Origin: Datnioides undecimradiatus | Lineage: Eukaryota > Chordata > Actinopteri > Lobotiformes > Datnioididae | Direction of reading: 5' to 3' | Assembly: GCA_008933995.1 (NCBI GenBank) | Contig: WARS01000043.1 | Coordinates: 1,402,501-1,466,500 of the forward strand | Length of the DNA stretch: 64,000 nt | Part shown: in pieces, positions 63,999 through 64,000 of the stretch | How positions within the stretch are numbered: the first letter of the stretch is position 1 | Layout: each line of letters begins with the position of its first letter | Position numbers and translations under genes: made by a program | Notes under the pieces: generated by a model | What the model was told of the DNA's origin: nothing | What the model saw: the letters and a program-made list of their open reading frames with translations, nothing else | Database searches by the model: none

Positions 63999-64000
63999 AC

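Overview
This 64 kb window is vertebrate nuclear DNA, most probably from a ray-finned fish of the percomorph type. All recognisable genes are multi-exon with GT/AG introns and match vertebrate-only families. The gaps hold dinucleotide microsatellites and repeat fragments of kinds common in teleost genomes: a retroposon tail present in both orientations, short inverted-repeat DNA elements, and a LINE-type 3' tail. I cannot name the species. Nothing microbial is present (no operons, CRISPR array or phage).

Layout from left to right. (1) 174-4440, minus: the first two coding exons of egf, with the rest beyond the left edge. (2) 7349-13070, minus: lrit3, complete in 4 coding exons (638 aa). (3) 16551-34392, minus: gpm6a, complete in 7 coding exons (278 aa), with a 12 kb first intron and a probable 3' UTR of about 1.9 kb. 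(4) 34393-41587: about 7 kb without genes, probably 5' regulatory DNA of gpm6a. (5) 41588-44219, minus: spata4, complete in 5 exons (236 aa). (6) 45406-50346, minus: asb5, complete in 7 exons (332 aa). (7) 51194-60057, plus: ctso (cathepsin O), complete in 8 exons (338 aa), head-to-head with asb5. (8) 61397-63963, minus: the last 7 exons of tdo2, convergent with ctso and cut by the right edge.

I rebuilt every gene model by hand from splice sites, reading phase and similarity to the family as I remember it. Reading phase closes exactly across all introns, and each complete gene ends in a stop codon. Several exons are too short or too split to show up as long open frames, for example egf exon 1, gpm6a exon 1 (37 nt) and ctso exon 8 (35 nt).

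The genes are not one pathway. They are a syntenic set whose human counterparts all lie on the long arm of chromosome 4, but in three separate places: EGF/LRIT3, GPM6A/SPATA4/ASB5, and CTSO/TDO2. I found no clearly new biological system. The observations most worth checking are the compaction of these three blocks with no visible wdr17 or rrh, an RFX X-box in the spata4 promoter plus similar palindromes around gpm6a, a CA repeat directly beside the donor of the in-frame gpm6a exon that encodes most of TM4, and the short asb5/ctso divergent promoter with an NRF1 palindrome.
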